NCBI RefSeq assembly: GCF_030269905.1
Contig: NZ_BSVC01000011.1
Coordinates: 95,047-159,046, forward strand
DNA from: Pelosinus sp. IPA-1
GTDB lineage: Bacteria > Bacillota > Negativicutes > DSM-13327
DNA length: 64,000 nucleotides
Direction: 5' to 3'
Below, one piece after another: positions 38,447 through 47,634 of this stretch. Both the position numbers and the translations under genes were made by a program. Each line of letters starts with the position of its first letter. The stretch's first letter is position 1. The notes below the pieces were generated by a model, which had not been told where the DNA came from, ran no database searches, and saw nothing but the letters and a program-made list of their open reading frames with translations.

Positions 38447-40705
38447 ATGCAGCGTCTTACCATTCATATACACGGTATTGTACAAGGGGTGGGTTTCCGC
38501 CCCTTTGTTTATAATCTAGCGCAGCGCTATCATTTGGTTGGTTGGGTGCTGAATAACTCTGAAGGTGTGGAGATTGAAATAGAAGGGACCTCCATGGAGG
38601 TCTCTCTTTTTTTGCAAGAACTAAAAAAAACGGCTCCTCCTTTAGCAGTAATGGATGAAATACTTGTTACTCCCTGTAGTCTTAAGGGCGGAGATGATTT
38701 TACCATTCGGTATAGTCTTGGGCAGGACACAAGAACAGCTTGGGTATCTGCTGATATAGGAACTTGTGCTGATTGTCAAAGGGAAATTAAGGATCCTAAA
38801 GATAGACGATATGGTTACGCTTTTACTAATTGTACCAATTGTGGTCCCCGTTACAGTATTATTAAAGATGTTCCTTATGACAGAGACACTACCACGATGA
38901 AGGATTTCTCCATGTGTCCTATTTGCCAAGCTGAGTATGAGGATCCTACCAATCGTCGATTTCATGCCCAGCCCAATGCTTGTCCAGAATGCGGCCCTCA
39001 TTATCAACTTCTTACAAAGTCAGGGGGAAGTTTATCCTCTAATGTATTTACGGAAACCAAAAGGTTGATTGCATTAGGTCATATCATAGCAGTAAAAGGG
39101 ATTGGCGGTTATCACTTAGCTTGTGATGCCCGTCAAGAGCAAGCCGTAAATAGTTTACGTCAGCGTAAACTTCGAGAGGCTAAGCCCTTTGCAGTAATGT
39201 GCGGTAGTATCGAAACCGTGAAAAAATTGTGTGAAGTATCAGCTGAAGAAGAAGCCTTGTTAGTGGATGCTTCAAGGCCGATTGTGTTACTAACGAAAAA
39301 ACCGGATTATGATTTAGCAGAAAGTATTGGGGTAGGCACTAGTTTTCTAGGTGTAATGTTGCCCTATACTCCTCTTCATTACCTGCTACTTGCAGAAGAC
39401 GATGTCTGGGTAATGACGAGCGGTAACGTAAGTGATGAGCCTATTGCTTATGAGGAGCAGGATGCATTAAAAAAACTGGGAAATATTGCAGATTATTTTT
39501 TAGTGCATAATCGGGAAATATTTCAGCCTAGTGATGACTCTGTAGCTCGGATTGTAGATGATAAGCGACAAATCTTGCGACGAAGTCGAGGTTTTGCCCC
39601 GAAACCGCTAAAAATTTCCCGGGAAATGTCGTCTATTTTAGCAGTTGGTGGCGAAGTGAAAAATACCTTTTGTCTAACTCGAGGGCCTTTTGTCTTTATG
39701 AGTTGTCATATGGGGGATTTGGAAAATTTAGCGACATATCAGGCTTATCTTGCTGCAATGGAGCATTATCAAAAGTTATTTGCCATTCATCCTACAGTGG
39801 TGGCCTATGACTTGCATCCTGAATATATCGCCACGAAATATGCATTATCTCTTGATATCCCTAAGGTCGGGGTGCAGCATCATCACGCTCATATTGCTTC
39901 TGTACTGGCGGAATATGGGCTCGAAGAGCAGGTAATTGGTGTTGCTTTTGATGGGACTGGTTATGGAGCGGATGGGAACTTATGGGGGGGAGAATTCTTC
40001 CTAGCGGATTGCCGAGATTTTGTCCGTGTGGGTCACTGTAAGTATTTACCTTTGCCTGGAGGTGCAAAAGCCATAAAACAACCATGGCGCATGGCGGCTT
40101 GGGTGTTATATAATTTATATGGCAATGAATTTGTTAACTTTTCTTTAGATGTGACTCGTAGTTTGCCTGCAGGATGGCAGTTGCTGATGGATGCGACTTA
40201 TAAAGGAATTAATGCTCCGATTACATCGAGTGCTGGCAGGTTATTTGATATTGCATCTGGAATATTAGGGCTTTGTAGTGAAATACATTATGAAGGGCAA
40301 GCCGCGATTGTACTAGAGCATGCAGGGCAAGGAGAGTTTGGGGAAATATTACCATATTGTATTTCAGGGGAAAGTCCTTATGTTTTGGATTTTATGCCAA
40401 CTTTTGCCGCTCTAACGGAGGCTCTTAGGCAAGGTGGTAAAGTACCTTTTTTAGCCGCTTGTTTTCATGTCACGATTGCCGATGCCATCGTAACAATGGT
40501 TAAGCGAATTGGACAAGATACGGGGATAAAAAAAGTAGCTTTAAGTGGTGGTGTATGGCAAAATATAACGATGCTACAAAAAGTATTCGGAATGTTACAA
40601 CAAGATGGTTTTACTGTATATAGTAACCAACAGGTTCCGCCGAATGATGGAGGACTTGCCTTGGGGCAAGCTGTTGTCGCTGGGGCCCGTATAAGGGAGA
40701 GGTGA
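38447..40705 (+). CDS. hypF: Carbamoyltransferase HypF
   Basis: The first enzyme of cyanide-ligand synthesis for [NiFe]-hydrogenase; it makes carbamoyl-AMP from carbamoyl phosphate and passes the group to HypE. An acylphosphatase domain (1-90, GVGFRPFVYNLA) is followed by two zinc fingers (CADC...CTNCG, CPIC...CPECG), a YrdC-like domain (about 200-385) and a Kae1-like domain with VGVQHHHAHIASVLAEYG. Length 752 aa is normal. Confidence 0.97.
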   Translation: MQRLTIHIHGIVQGVGFRPFVYNLAQRYHLVGWVLNNSEGVEIEIEGTSMEVSLFLQELKKTAPPLAVMDEILVTPCSLKGGDDFTIRYSLGQDTRTAWVSADIGTCADCQREIKDPKDRRYGYAFTNCTNCGPRYSIIKDVPYDRDTTTMKDFSMCPICQAEYEDPTNRRFHAQPNACPECGPHYQLLTKSGGSLSSNVFTETKRLIALGHIIAVKGIGGYHLACDARQEQAVNSLRQRKLREAKPFAVMCGSIETVKKLCEVSAEEEALLVDASRPIVLLTKKPDYDLAESIGVGTSFLGVMLPYTPLHYLLLAEDDVWVMTSGNVSDEPIAYEEQDALKKLGNIADYFLVHNREIFQPSDDSVARIVDDKRQILRRSRGFAPKPLKISREMSSILAVGGEVKNTFCLTRGPFVFMSCHMGDLENLATYQAYLAAMEHYQKLFAIHPTVVAYDLHPEYIATKYALSLDIPKVGVQHHHAHIASVLAEYGLEEQVIGVAFDGTGYGADGNLWGGEFFLADCRDFVRVGHCKYLPLPGGAKAIKQPWRMAAWVLYNLYGNEFVNFSLDVTRSLPAGWQLLMDATYKGINAPITSSAGRLFDIASGILGLCSEIHYEGQAAIVLEHAGQGEFGEILPYCISGESPYVLDFMPTFAALTEALRQGGKVPFLAACFHVTIADAIVTMVKRIGQDTGIKKVALSGGVWQNITMLQKVFGMLQQDGFTVYSNQQVPPNDGGLALGQAVVAGARIRER

Positions 40706-40709
40706 TTTT

Positions 40710-40937
40710 ATGTGTTTAGCAGTACCAGGGAAAGTATTAGAACGGCAAGATATGTTGGCAACAATTGAAGTTGGTGGTGTGACGAGAAAAGTAAGTCTGA
40801 TGCTTTTACCTGAAGCTCAGGTTGGAGATTTTGTTTTGATTCATGCTGGATTCGCTGTGCAGAGGATTGATGAGGAAGAGGCGGAAAAGACACTTGCATT
40901 ATTCAAGGAGTTGGAAGAATATGCTGCAAATGAATAA
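40710..40937 (+). CDS. hypC: Hydrogenase maturation chaperone HypC
   Basis: A small chaperone that carries the Fe(CN)2CO unit with HypD. It begins MCLAVPGKVLE with the essential Cys2. Length 75 aa is normal. It starts 4 bp after hypF and overlaps hypD by 17 bp. Confidence 0.97.
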   Translation: MCLAVPGKVLERQDMLATIEVGGVTRKVSLMLLPEAQVGDFVLIHAGFAVQRIDEEEAEKTLALFKELEEYAANE

Positions 40938-42021
40938 TGAAGAAATAAGGAAGGCAGCGGATTTTTTTACTCAAGAAATCGCAAAATTGGCAGGTAATAG
41001 ATCAGTTCGTTTAATGGAAGTATGCGGTACTCATACTGTCGCTATTTTTAAGGCTGGTATTCGCCAACTTTTACCTGAAAATGTTGAATTAGTCAGCGGT
41101 CCTGGATGTCCTGTGTGTGTAACGCCCAATAATTATTTAGATACAGCCATTGCTTACAGTCGAAAATCTGATGTTATGATTGCTACTTTTGGGGATATGC
41201 TAAAAGTACCTGGATCTTCTTCTACATTAGCGGCTGAAAAGGCGCAAGGAGCAGATATTCGTATTGTATATTCCTCTTTAGAGGGATTGGAACTTGCTAA
41301 AAGGTATCCAAATAAAAAAGTGATTTTTTTAGCAGTAGGTTTTGAAACTACTGCTCCTACTGCAGCGGCAGCAGTCTTGATGGCAGAGGTAGAAAAGATT
41401 ACTAATTTTTATCTATTATCTTCTCATAAATTGGTGCCGCCTGCACTTAGGGCTTTATTGTCGTCGGGAGATAGTAAAGTAGATGGGTTTTTATTGCCAG
41501 GTCATGTTAGTGCTATGATTGGATTGGCGCCCTATGAGTTTTTAAGCAAGGAATATAACACGCCGGCTGTTGTGGCTGGTTTTGAACCATTGGATATTTT
41601 ACAGTCGGTATATATGTTACTGCGGCAGCTAGACTGTGGTGTAGCTAAAGTGGAAAATCAGTATCGTCGTATTGTGCCAAAGGAGGGTAATCCAGCAGCT
41701 TGTGAGGTACTATCAACAGTATACCAAGCAGCAGATGCTCAGTGGCGTGGTATTGGTCATCTAAAAAAATCTGGACTGGCCATGCAAGAAAAGTATCAAA
41801 AATTTGATGCCTTGTTAAATATTCCAGTTGCAGTGGAGGAGACCAAAGAGGCTAAGGGATGCCAGTGTGGAAATGTATTGCGAGGTCTAGTGCTCCCCGC
41901 AGCTTGTCCTTTATTTGGCAAAACCTGCAAGCCCGAGCATCCTATTGGATCCTGTATGGTATCCATCGAAGGTACTTGCGCAGCATGGTATAAGTACGGA
42001 GCCGGGAGGTGGCAGGTATGA
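40921..42021 (+). CDS. hypD: Hydrogenase maturation protein HypD
   Basis: An iron-sulfur scaffold protein that assembles Fe(CN)2CO with HypC. MEVCGTHT, SGPGCPVCVTP and FLAVGFETTAPT are family motifs, and the C-terminal cluster cysteines appear in CQCGNVLRG and LFGKTCKPEHPIGSCMVS. Length is 366 aa. ATG 40921 (AAGGAG upstream) or 40930 are both possible. The long upstream frame at 40843 is a hypC shadow. Confidence 0.96.
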   Translation: MLQMNNEEIRKAADFFTQEIAKLAGNRSVRLMEVCGTHTVAIFKAGIRQLLPENVELVSGPGCPVCVTPNNYLDTAIAYSRKSDVMIATFGDMLKVPGSSSTLAAEKAQGADIRIVYSSLEGLELAKRYPNKKVIFLAVGFETTAPTAAAAVLMAEVEKITNFYLLSSHKLVPPALRALLSSGDSKVDGFLLPGHVSAMIGLAPYEFLSKEYNTPAVVAGFEPLDILQSVYMLLRQLDCGVAKVENQYRRIVPKEGNPAACEVLSTVYQAADAQWRGIGHLKKSGLAMQEKYQKFDALLNIPVAVEETKEAKGCQCGNVLRGLVLPAACPLFGKTCKPEHPIGSCMVSIEGTCAAWYKYGAGRWQV

Positions 42022-43028
42022 AAAAAGACTATATTCAGCTAGCCCATGGTAGTGGTGGTAAACTTAGCCATGATCTGGTGAAAAAGGTTATGTGGCCTGC
42101 TTTTGCCAATGAAATATTAGGACAAATGGATGATGGCGCTCAATTGAATATGAATGGCTGTCGTTTAGCCTTTTCTACAGACTCCTATGTTGTGAAACCA
42201 TTATTTTTTTCTGGTGGTGATATTGGCAAGTTGGCGGTATGTGGTACAGTGAATGATGTGGCTATGAATGGTGCAATTCCTTTATATCTAAGTGCTGGAT
42301 TTATACTAGAAGAGGGTTTCCCCATGGAAAGTTTAGAGCGGATTGTTGCCTCGATGCAAAGAGCGGCAGCTGAGGCAGGAGTAAAGATTGTAACAGGGGA
42401 TACAAAGGTTGTAGAAAAAGGCGCTGTCGATGGTATTTATATAAATACTTCGGGTATTGGAAGGATAATCGATGGGACTAATGTTTCGGGCAGCAATGCA
42501 AAAGTAGGTCAGGACATTATTTTAAGTGGTTATTTAGGAGATCATGCCTTGGCAGTAATGAGTGAACGTCATGGCTTACAATTTCCGCAAAGTGTAGTGA
42601 GTGATTGTGCACCTTTGAATGGTTTGGTAAAAAGCATACTCACTGCAGCTCCTAATATTGCTGTATTACGGGATCCGACACGAGGTGGACTAGCGACTAC
42701 TCTGAATGAGATTGCTCTTCAATCCCAAGTAGGTATTATGCTAGAGGAGAGTAGTATTCCAATATCGCCAGCGGTACAAGCTGCCTGTGATATTTTAGGA
42801 TTTGATCCTCTATATCTAGCGAATGAAGGAAAAATGATAGTCTTTGTGGAACATGAATGCACAAGGCAAGTACTAGATATCATACAACAACATGTTTATG
42901 GACGTGAGGCTCGAGTAATCGGTAAAGTTGTTAAAGAGCCTAACGGACAGGTGGGACTTCGTACCAATATTGGTGGAGTAAGGTTATTAGATATGCTGGT
43001 AGGCGATCAATTGCCTCGCATATGTTAA
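42018..43028 (+). CDS. hypE: Hydrogenase maturation protein HypE
   Basis: It dehydrates a C-terminal cysteine thiocarboxamide to thiocyanate, supplying CN to the metal site. LAHGSGGKLSHDLV starts the AIRS-like ATP-binding fold, and the chain ends PRIC with the carrier cysteine exposed. Length is 336 aa. The ATG overlaps the hypD stop (ATGA) with GGGAGG upstream. hypA and hypB are not in this cluster and no hydrogenase structural gene is in the window. Confidence 0.97.
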   Translation: MKKDYIQLAHGSGGKLSHDLVKKVMWPAFANEILGQMDDGAQLNMNGCRLAFSTDSYVVKPLFFSGGDIGKLAVCGTVNDVAMNGAIPLYLSAGFILEEGFPMESLERIVASMQRAAAEAGVKIVTGDTKVVEKGAVDGIYINTSGIGRIIDGTNVSGSNAKVGQDIILSGYLGDHALAVMSERHGLQFPQSVVSDCAPLNGLVKSILTAAPNIAVLRDPTRGGLATTLNEIALQSQVGIMLEESSIPISPAVQAACDILGFDPLYLANEGKMIVFVEHECTRQVLDIIQQHVYGREARVIGKVVKEPNGQVGLRTNIGGVRLLDMLVGDQLPRIC

Positions 43029-43041
43029 ATCGTTATAGGAG

Positions 43042-44439
43042 GTGATTCCTATCAACCTGGGTTATGGTCTTAAATTAGAGTTAAACCAAAAACTGATGAT
43101 GACACCTGAGTTACGTCAAGCAATCGCAATTTTGCAACTTTCTGCTTTAGAACTTTCTGAGATGATAGAACAAGAAGTGCTGGAGAATCCTGTGTTAGAA
43201 ATAGCGGAAAAGCAAAGCGATGAGCCGGAAGCAGAGATGGATGAGCCCCGAAGGGAAAAGGAACAATTGGATGATTATCTAAATTGGGACGATTATTTTA
43301 ACCAAGGGATGGACAAGAAGTCCGAATATATGGTAGCAGATGAAAAAACTACCGTAGAAAAATTTGTCAATAGTAATGTTTCCTTGCATGAACATTTGGA
43401 ATTTCAATTGCATTTAGCAGTGAGAGATGAGGCAACCAAAATAGTAGGAAACTATTTAATTGGTTGTATTGATGAAAATGGTTATTTATGTGGTACTTTA
43501 TCAGAGGCTGCTAGTAATTTAGGTGTAAAGGAAGAAATAGTTCTTGAAGTACTAGAACTCATTCAGACATTTGATCCTCTAGGTGTAGGAGCTCGTGATT
43601 TACAAGAGTGCTTACTAATTCAGTATCAACAAAAAGGAATCTATGACCACTTAGTAGCTGATATTATTTCCAATCATCTACCTGATGTGGCCGCGGGTCG
43701 CTATAAAGCAATTGCGGAAAAATTAGCATGTAAGCCTCAAGACGTGCAACAGGCTGTTGATGTGATCCGTACCTTAGATCCAAAACCGGGAAGGGCATTT
43801 GGTGGTGAACAGTGCAGCTATATTATTGCTGATATGTCCGTAGAACGTGTTAATGGAAAATATGTTATTACGGTAAATGATACCAGTATTCCTCAATTAA
43901 CCATCAATCCTTATTATCGACGTGTAGCTATGGGAGCTGATAGTGAGTCCAAAAAATTCATTGAAGGCCGCCTAAATTCTGCCGTTTGGCTTATTAAGAG
44001 TATTGAACAGCGTCGTCGTACTTTATACAATGTTATGGAAGCGATTATTGAGTTGCAACAGGACTTTTTTGATAAGGGGCCGAAGTTTTTGCGGCCTTTA
44101 GTGATGAAGAAAGTAGCTGAGAAGATAGAAGTTCATGAATCTACGGTCAGCCGGGCCATTGCCAATAAATATGTTGACACGCCTCATGGTCTTGTTAGTT
44201 TGCGCAGCTTTTTTTCAACAGCAGTGCATAATAGTGAGGGTGGTCAAGATGTTTCAGCAACTAAGGTAAAACAAAAAATTAAAGAGTTAATTGTTGCTGA
44301 AGATTCATCTGATCCCTATAGTGATCAGACCTTGTCGGAGATTCTCTGTCAACATGGTATGAAAATATCTAGACGTACTGTGGCAATATATCGGGAGGAG
44401 CAAGGCATCGCTTCTTCCGCAAAACGCAAACGATACTGA
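43042..44439 (+). CDS. rpoN: RNA polymerase sigma-54 factor
   Basis: It directs transcription from -24/-12 promoters together with AAA+ activators such as the one at 50202. Region I (LGYGLKLELNQKLMMTPELRQAIAILQLSALEL), the core-binding middle, an HTH (KIEVHESTVSRAIANKYVDTPHG) and the RpoN box (RRTVAIYREEQ, here with V where most have ARRTVAKYRE) are seen. Length is about 465 aa. The start is odd: the only conventional codon is a GTG (43042) embedded in the perfect AGGAGGTGAT site, while an ATC at 43051 is at ideal spacing and gives the usual N-terminus. Confidence 0.95.
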   Translation: MIPINLGYGLKLELNQKLMMTPELRQAIAILQLSALELSEMIEQEVLENPVLEIAEKQSDEPEAEMDEPRREKEQLDDYLNWDDYFNQGMDKKSEYMVADEKTTVEKFVNSNVSLHEHLEFQLHLAVRDEATKIVGNYLIGCIDENGYLCGTLSEAASNLGVKEEIVLEVLELIQTFDPLGVGARDLQECLLIQYQQKGIYDHLVADIISNHLPDVAAGRYKAIAEKLACKPQDVQQAVDVIRTLDPKPGRAFGGEQCSYIIADMSVERVNGKYVITVNDTSIPQLTINPYYRRVAMGADSESKKFIEGRLNSAVWLIKSIEQRRRTLYNVMEAIIELQQDFFDKGPKFLRPLVMKKVAEKIEVHESTVSRAIANKYVDTPHGLVSLRSFFSTAVHNSEGGQDVSATKVKQKIKELIVAEDSSDPYSDQTLSEILCQHGMKISRRTVAIYREEQGIASSAKRKRY

Positions 44440-44445
44440 AAATGG

Positions 44446-44477
44446 AGACGTAACTGTAAAAGTTACGTCTTTTTTTT
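44446..44477 (+). terminator. Terminator of the hyp-rpoN unit
   Basis: The stem agacgtaact / agttacgtct has a 5-nt loop and is followed by T7. The gap 44440-44756 contains this, about 200 bp without recognised features, and the promoter at 44685. Confidence 0.95.
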
Positions 44478-44684
44478 CACATAGGCTGCATTTCTTCAGA
44501 GATTAGGATAAGAGTAGTAGCTATATCAGCAAAAAGCTTAAAGATAGGAACTTTTAGCTAAAAAAATGGCGAACTGACTGTGGTTGGAAAGAAAGATATC
44601 CTTATTCTTATTTCGTTACTTGTCAACACATGTAAGATTTACTATGATATTGTCAATGATTTTGTGTATGAAAAAAAGAATGTA

Positions 44685-44693
44685 TGCTATACT
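44685..44693 (+). promoter_or_regulatory. Extended -10 promoter of the MgtC gene
   Basis: TGCTATACT is an extended -10 (TGn then TATACT). No Mg-sensing M-box is recognised in the leader of about 60 nt. Confidence 0.5.
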
Positions 44694-44756
44694 TTATAAT
44701 AGAGAAAAGAGAGAAAAATATGGTTTGGTACCTTTGCTGCAGGGAGGGTATGGAGT

Positions 44757-45416
44757 ATGTTAGTTGAATGGGAGATGGCTATTCGCTTATTGTTATCAAG
44801 TATTCTGGGGGGATTTATTGGTTATGAACGGGAATCACATCATAAGGCGGCAGGTCTTAGGACTCATATTTTAGTATCTATTGGTTCTTGTCTTATCATG
44901 ATATTATCCATTAAGATCTATTCGTCAGTGCAAGGTCTCACTAACGCTGATCCGGCTCGTTTAGCGGCTCAAGTAGTCAGCGGTATTGGTTTTCTTGGGG
45001 CAGGCAGTATTATGAAAGAGGGATCAACAGTTAAAGGGCTGACAACTGCAGCAAGTTTATGGGTAGTATCTGGTGTAGGCTTAGCTGTCGGAAGTGGTTA
45101 TTATATGGGTGCGTTTATGACGACAGGTTTTGTATTTCTGACGTTGACCATTTTGTCCAGGATAGAGAAGAAGGATCATAAATTTTTGGTAGAGTTGTCT
45201 CTTACGACAACGGATAAGCCGGGACAAGTTGGGAAGATTGGCTCTGTACTTGGCCTATATGGAATCCAAATAAGAGATGTAAAAATAAAGGAGCAAGAAC
45301 AAGACCGACTACAAATGGTTTTTATGGTCTATGTACCTAGACAGGTACAAGGTAATGATGTGACTCTTGCGATCCTTGATATTCCTGGCATTACTTGTGT
45401 AAATTTTAATTCTTAA
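44757..45416 (+). CDS. MgtC/SapB family membrane protein
   Basis: An MgtC-like protein: membrane half (about 1-130, four or five segments) with the signature GGFIGYERESHHKAAGLRTHILVSIGSCLIM and GIGFLGAGSIMKEG. A cytoplasmic ACT-like C-terminal domain follows (about 140-219). Members affect survival at low Mg or act on the ATP synthase or transporters; the role here is not known. Length 219 aa is normal. GGGAGGG precedes the ATG. Confidence 0.92.
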   Translation: MLVEWEMAIRLLLSSILGGFIGYERESHHKAAGLRTHILVSIGSCLIMILSIKIYSSVQGLTNADPARLAAQVVSGIGFLGAGSIMKEGSTVKGLTTAASLWVVSGVGLAVGSGYYMGAFMTTGFVFLTLTILSRIEKKDHKFLVELSLTTTDKPGQVGKIGSVLGLYGIQIRDVKIKEQEQDRLQMVFMVYVPRQVQGNDVTLAILDIPGITCVNFNS

Positions 45417-45661
45417 TATACACTTAATTAAGAGTAATGGAATACGATAGTATAACAATAAGGCTGAAAACTAATCAAGTGACACCACGAAGCTACGAAC
45501 CGGCATTGTATTAGTTAACAAATCGGATTGCGGTGGGCATTGCTAAAGGTTATTACATACATGATAATGGCAGAGGAATCCTTAGACTTCGCAGAATTAT
45601 TATAAGAATCTGAGAATTGGCGTAGTTTTTACTAAGTAAAAATAAAATTGAGGTGGAATAA

Positions 45662-46252
45662 ATGGCATCTTTAGACGTGCTTAAATTTTTAGCCAACGGA
45701 CCTGTAATTCCGTCGGCCCGATCTCTGGAAGATTTTAAAGTAGCTTTAACCCATACGGTTTCTCCTAGCGTAGTGTTACTTTTTGGTGATATTAATACTC
45801 TTCCAGTCTTAATAGCCCAGGCCAATGAGCATAAAAAGCGTATTGTGCTGCATTTAGATTTATTCGATGGTGTTGGTAAGGATAAAGCAGGTATTAAATT
45901 CTTAGCTAGGTTGGGTATTCATGCCATTATTACAACAAAATCCCATTTGTGCCGATTTGCTCGAGAGGAAGGTATGATCGTCGTACAGCGATTATTTTTA
46001 ATGGATTCAGATTCTTTACGTACAGGTCTTAATTTAGTACGTAATTTTAAGCCCGATGCGATTGAAATATTACCAGGATCCGTACCTGCAAGTGTGGTAG
46101 AAGAGTTAGTGAGAGAAACAGGCTTACCAATTTTGGCAGGGGGGTTAATACGTACAAAAGAAGATGTAGATCATGCTATTGAACGGGGCATCTCGGCAGT
46201 TAGTACCAGCCGTCGTGATCTGTGGGATGATATTATGATAACCAATAATTAA
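45662..46252 (+). CDS. glpP: Glycerol uptake operon antiterminator GlpP, copy 1
   Basis: An RNA-binding antiterminator of the GlpP family, which senses glycerol 3-phosphate and acts on leader terminators of glp genes. Length 196 aa, with PVIPSARSLEDFK, HLDLFDGVGKDKAGIKFLA, FKPDAIEILPGSVPASVV and LPILAGGLIRTKEDVDHAI (phosphate-site pattern of a TIM barrel). No glp gene lies beside it. The 245-bp gap before it has no recognised feature. Confidence 0.9.
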   Translation: MASLDVLKFLANGPVIPSARSLEDFKVALTHTVSPSVVLLFGDINTLPVLIAQANEHKKRIVLHLDLFDGVGKDKAGIKFLARLGIHAIITTKSHLCRFAREEGMIVVQRLFLMDSDSLRTGLNLVRNFKPDAIEILPGSVPASVVEELVRETGLPILAGGLIRTKEDVDHAIERGISAVSTSRRDLWDDIMITNN

Positions 46253-46825
46253 GAATCTTGGGACTAAAAAAGATAAAAGTCTCATAGTGCAAATAAATCT
46301 AAATTGTTCTAGCCTTTATAATTAAAACTGTAAGCTTTAATAAAATCCTCTTGATATAAAAAGAAGTATGATTCAGCATATTTCGCTTATATCAAGAGGA
46401 TTTTATTACTCGGTAAAATAATTAAACTCCAACACTTGAAATCCAAGGAATTGAGAGTGTATGCTCGAATTCCTTTATTTTACACCCGGAATAAAGAGGA
46501 GTCTTTAAAATTAAATAATAAAATTTTCAGTTTATTTAGAGGAATATTAGTTTATATAGAGAAGTAATTTATTATAGAAAAAAAGAATCCTGTATATAGA
46601 AAAATTGCATTTGATGTTAGAAAATTATAAAAAACTTACTAAGCATAGGCAATACTAATGTAATTTTTGCGTAATATTTAAATAAATAGCTTTGGACTAG
46701 AGATTAAAGAGAAGTCCGTTTATTCCTCGGAATATATGCAGGAGGTGTAAATGGGAGTCTCTTCTTATTTATAATTTAGTATGAAACATTTACTAAAGGA
46801 ATAAGGGAATTGAGGTGGGTAAGTA
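46253..46825. other. Non-coding gap between the two glpP genes
   Basis: 573 bp of AT-rich sequence. It contains the hairpin at 46341 and, near 46740, AGGAGG followed by a 7-codon frame (MGVSSYL) that could be a leader peptide. A short inverted pair ggact / agtcc lies just before it. No real gene is seen. Confidence 0.5.
46341..46405. terminator. Long-stem hairpin after glpP copy 1
   Basis: An 18-bp perfect stem taaaatcctcttgatata / tatatcaagaggatttta encloses a 29-nt loop. The ends are A- and T-rich on both strands, so it may terminate in either direction. Confidence 0.7.
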
Positions 46826-47413
46826 GTGAATTTAGACGTTCTTGAATATCTGGCAAATGGTCCTGTCATTCCGGCTGCTCGGTCCATGGAAGATTTTAAA
46901 GTTGCGCTAAGTCATACGGTTTCTCCGAGCATAGTGTTACTTTTTGGTGATATTAATATTCTCCCATCCTTAATAACCCAGGCAAAGAAGTATAAAAAGC
47001 ATATTGTACTGCATTTGGATTTATTTAATGGTATTGCAAAGGATAAAGCAGGTATTAAATATTTGGCACGCGTAGGTATTCATGCTATCATTACAACGAA
47101 ACCTCACTTGTGCAAGTTTGCCCGAGAAGAAGGTATGATCGTTGTACAGAGATTATTTCTAATGGACTCTGCTTCGCTATGTACGGGGCTCCATTTAGTG
47201 AATAATTTTAAGCCCGATGCAATAGAAATATTGCCTGGTTCCGTACCTGCAAGTGTGGTGCAAGAACTAGTGCAACAAACAGGTTTACCCATTTTAGCAG
47301 GTGGCTTAATTCGTACAAAAGAAGATGTAGACCATGCTATTGAACGGGGCGTCTCGGCAGTCAGCACCAGTCGCCGCGATTTGTGGGATGATATTATGAT
47401 AACGAAAATTTGA
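46826..47413 (+). CDS. glpP: Glycerol uptake operon antiterminator GlpP, copy 2
   Basis: A tandem paralogue of the gene at 45662, 195 aa, starting at GTG behind ATTGAGGTGG. It is nearly collinear with copy 1 without gaps, and conserved blocks such as FKPDAIEILPGSVPASVV are identical. Differences cluster at the N-terminus and around YLARVGIHAIITTKPHLC. Retention of two intact copies suggests separate targets or signals. Confidence 0.9.
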   Translation: MNLDVLEYLANGPVIPAARSMEDFKVALSHTVSPSIVLLFGDINILPSLITQAKKYKKHIVLHLDLFNGIAKDKAGIKYLARVGIHAIITTKPHLCKFAREEGMIVVQRLFLMDSASLCTGLHLVNNFKPDAIEILPGSVPASVVQELVQQTGLPILAGGLIRTKEDVDHAIERGVSAVSTSRRDLWDDIMITKI

Positions 47414-47456
47414 TTCATGCAATAGATGAAGTATTTTAGCGTAAATTAAACTACTA

Positions 47457-47482
47457 AAAGTGCGCCAGCTGGCGCACTTTTT
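47457..47482 (+). terminator. Terminator after glpP copy 2
   Basis: A 26-nt perfect palindrome aaaagtgcgcca-gc-tggcgcactttt. Confidence 0.92.
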
Positions 47483-47634
47483 ATAGCTAGGTATATTGAC
47501 TAGAAAAACAGTCTTAGGATATGATTAAATTTACTTTGGTGTTGTAAAGATAAATGCTTCCACCCACAAAATCTTAAATATCTGGGGTGTCGCCAACATT
47601 TCCGATAAAACCCACGCTAAGGATAATTTCAGAT

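Noticed and set aside
44694..44756. M-box magnesium riboswitch before the MgtC gene
   Set aside because: The leader is too short (about 60 nt) and lacks the expected conserved motifs.
45417..45661. A riboswitch before glpP copy 1
   Set aside because: I could not fit the sequence to any known aptamer; only weak local pairing is visible.
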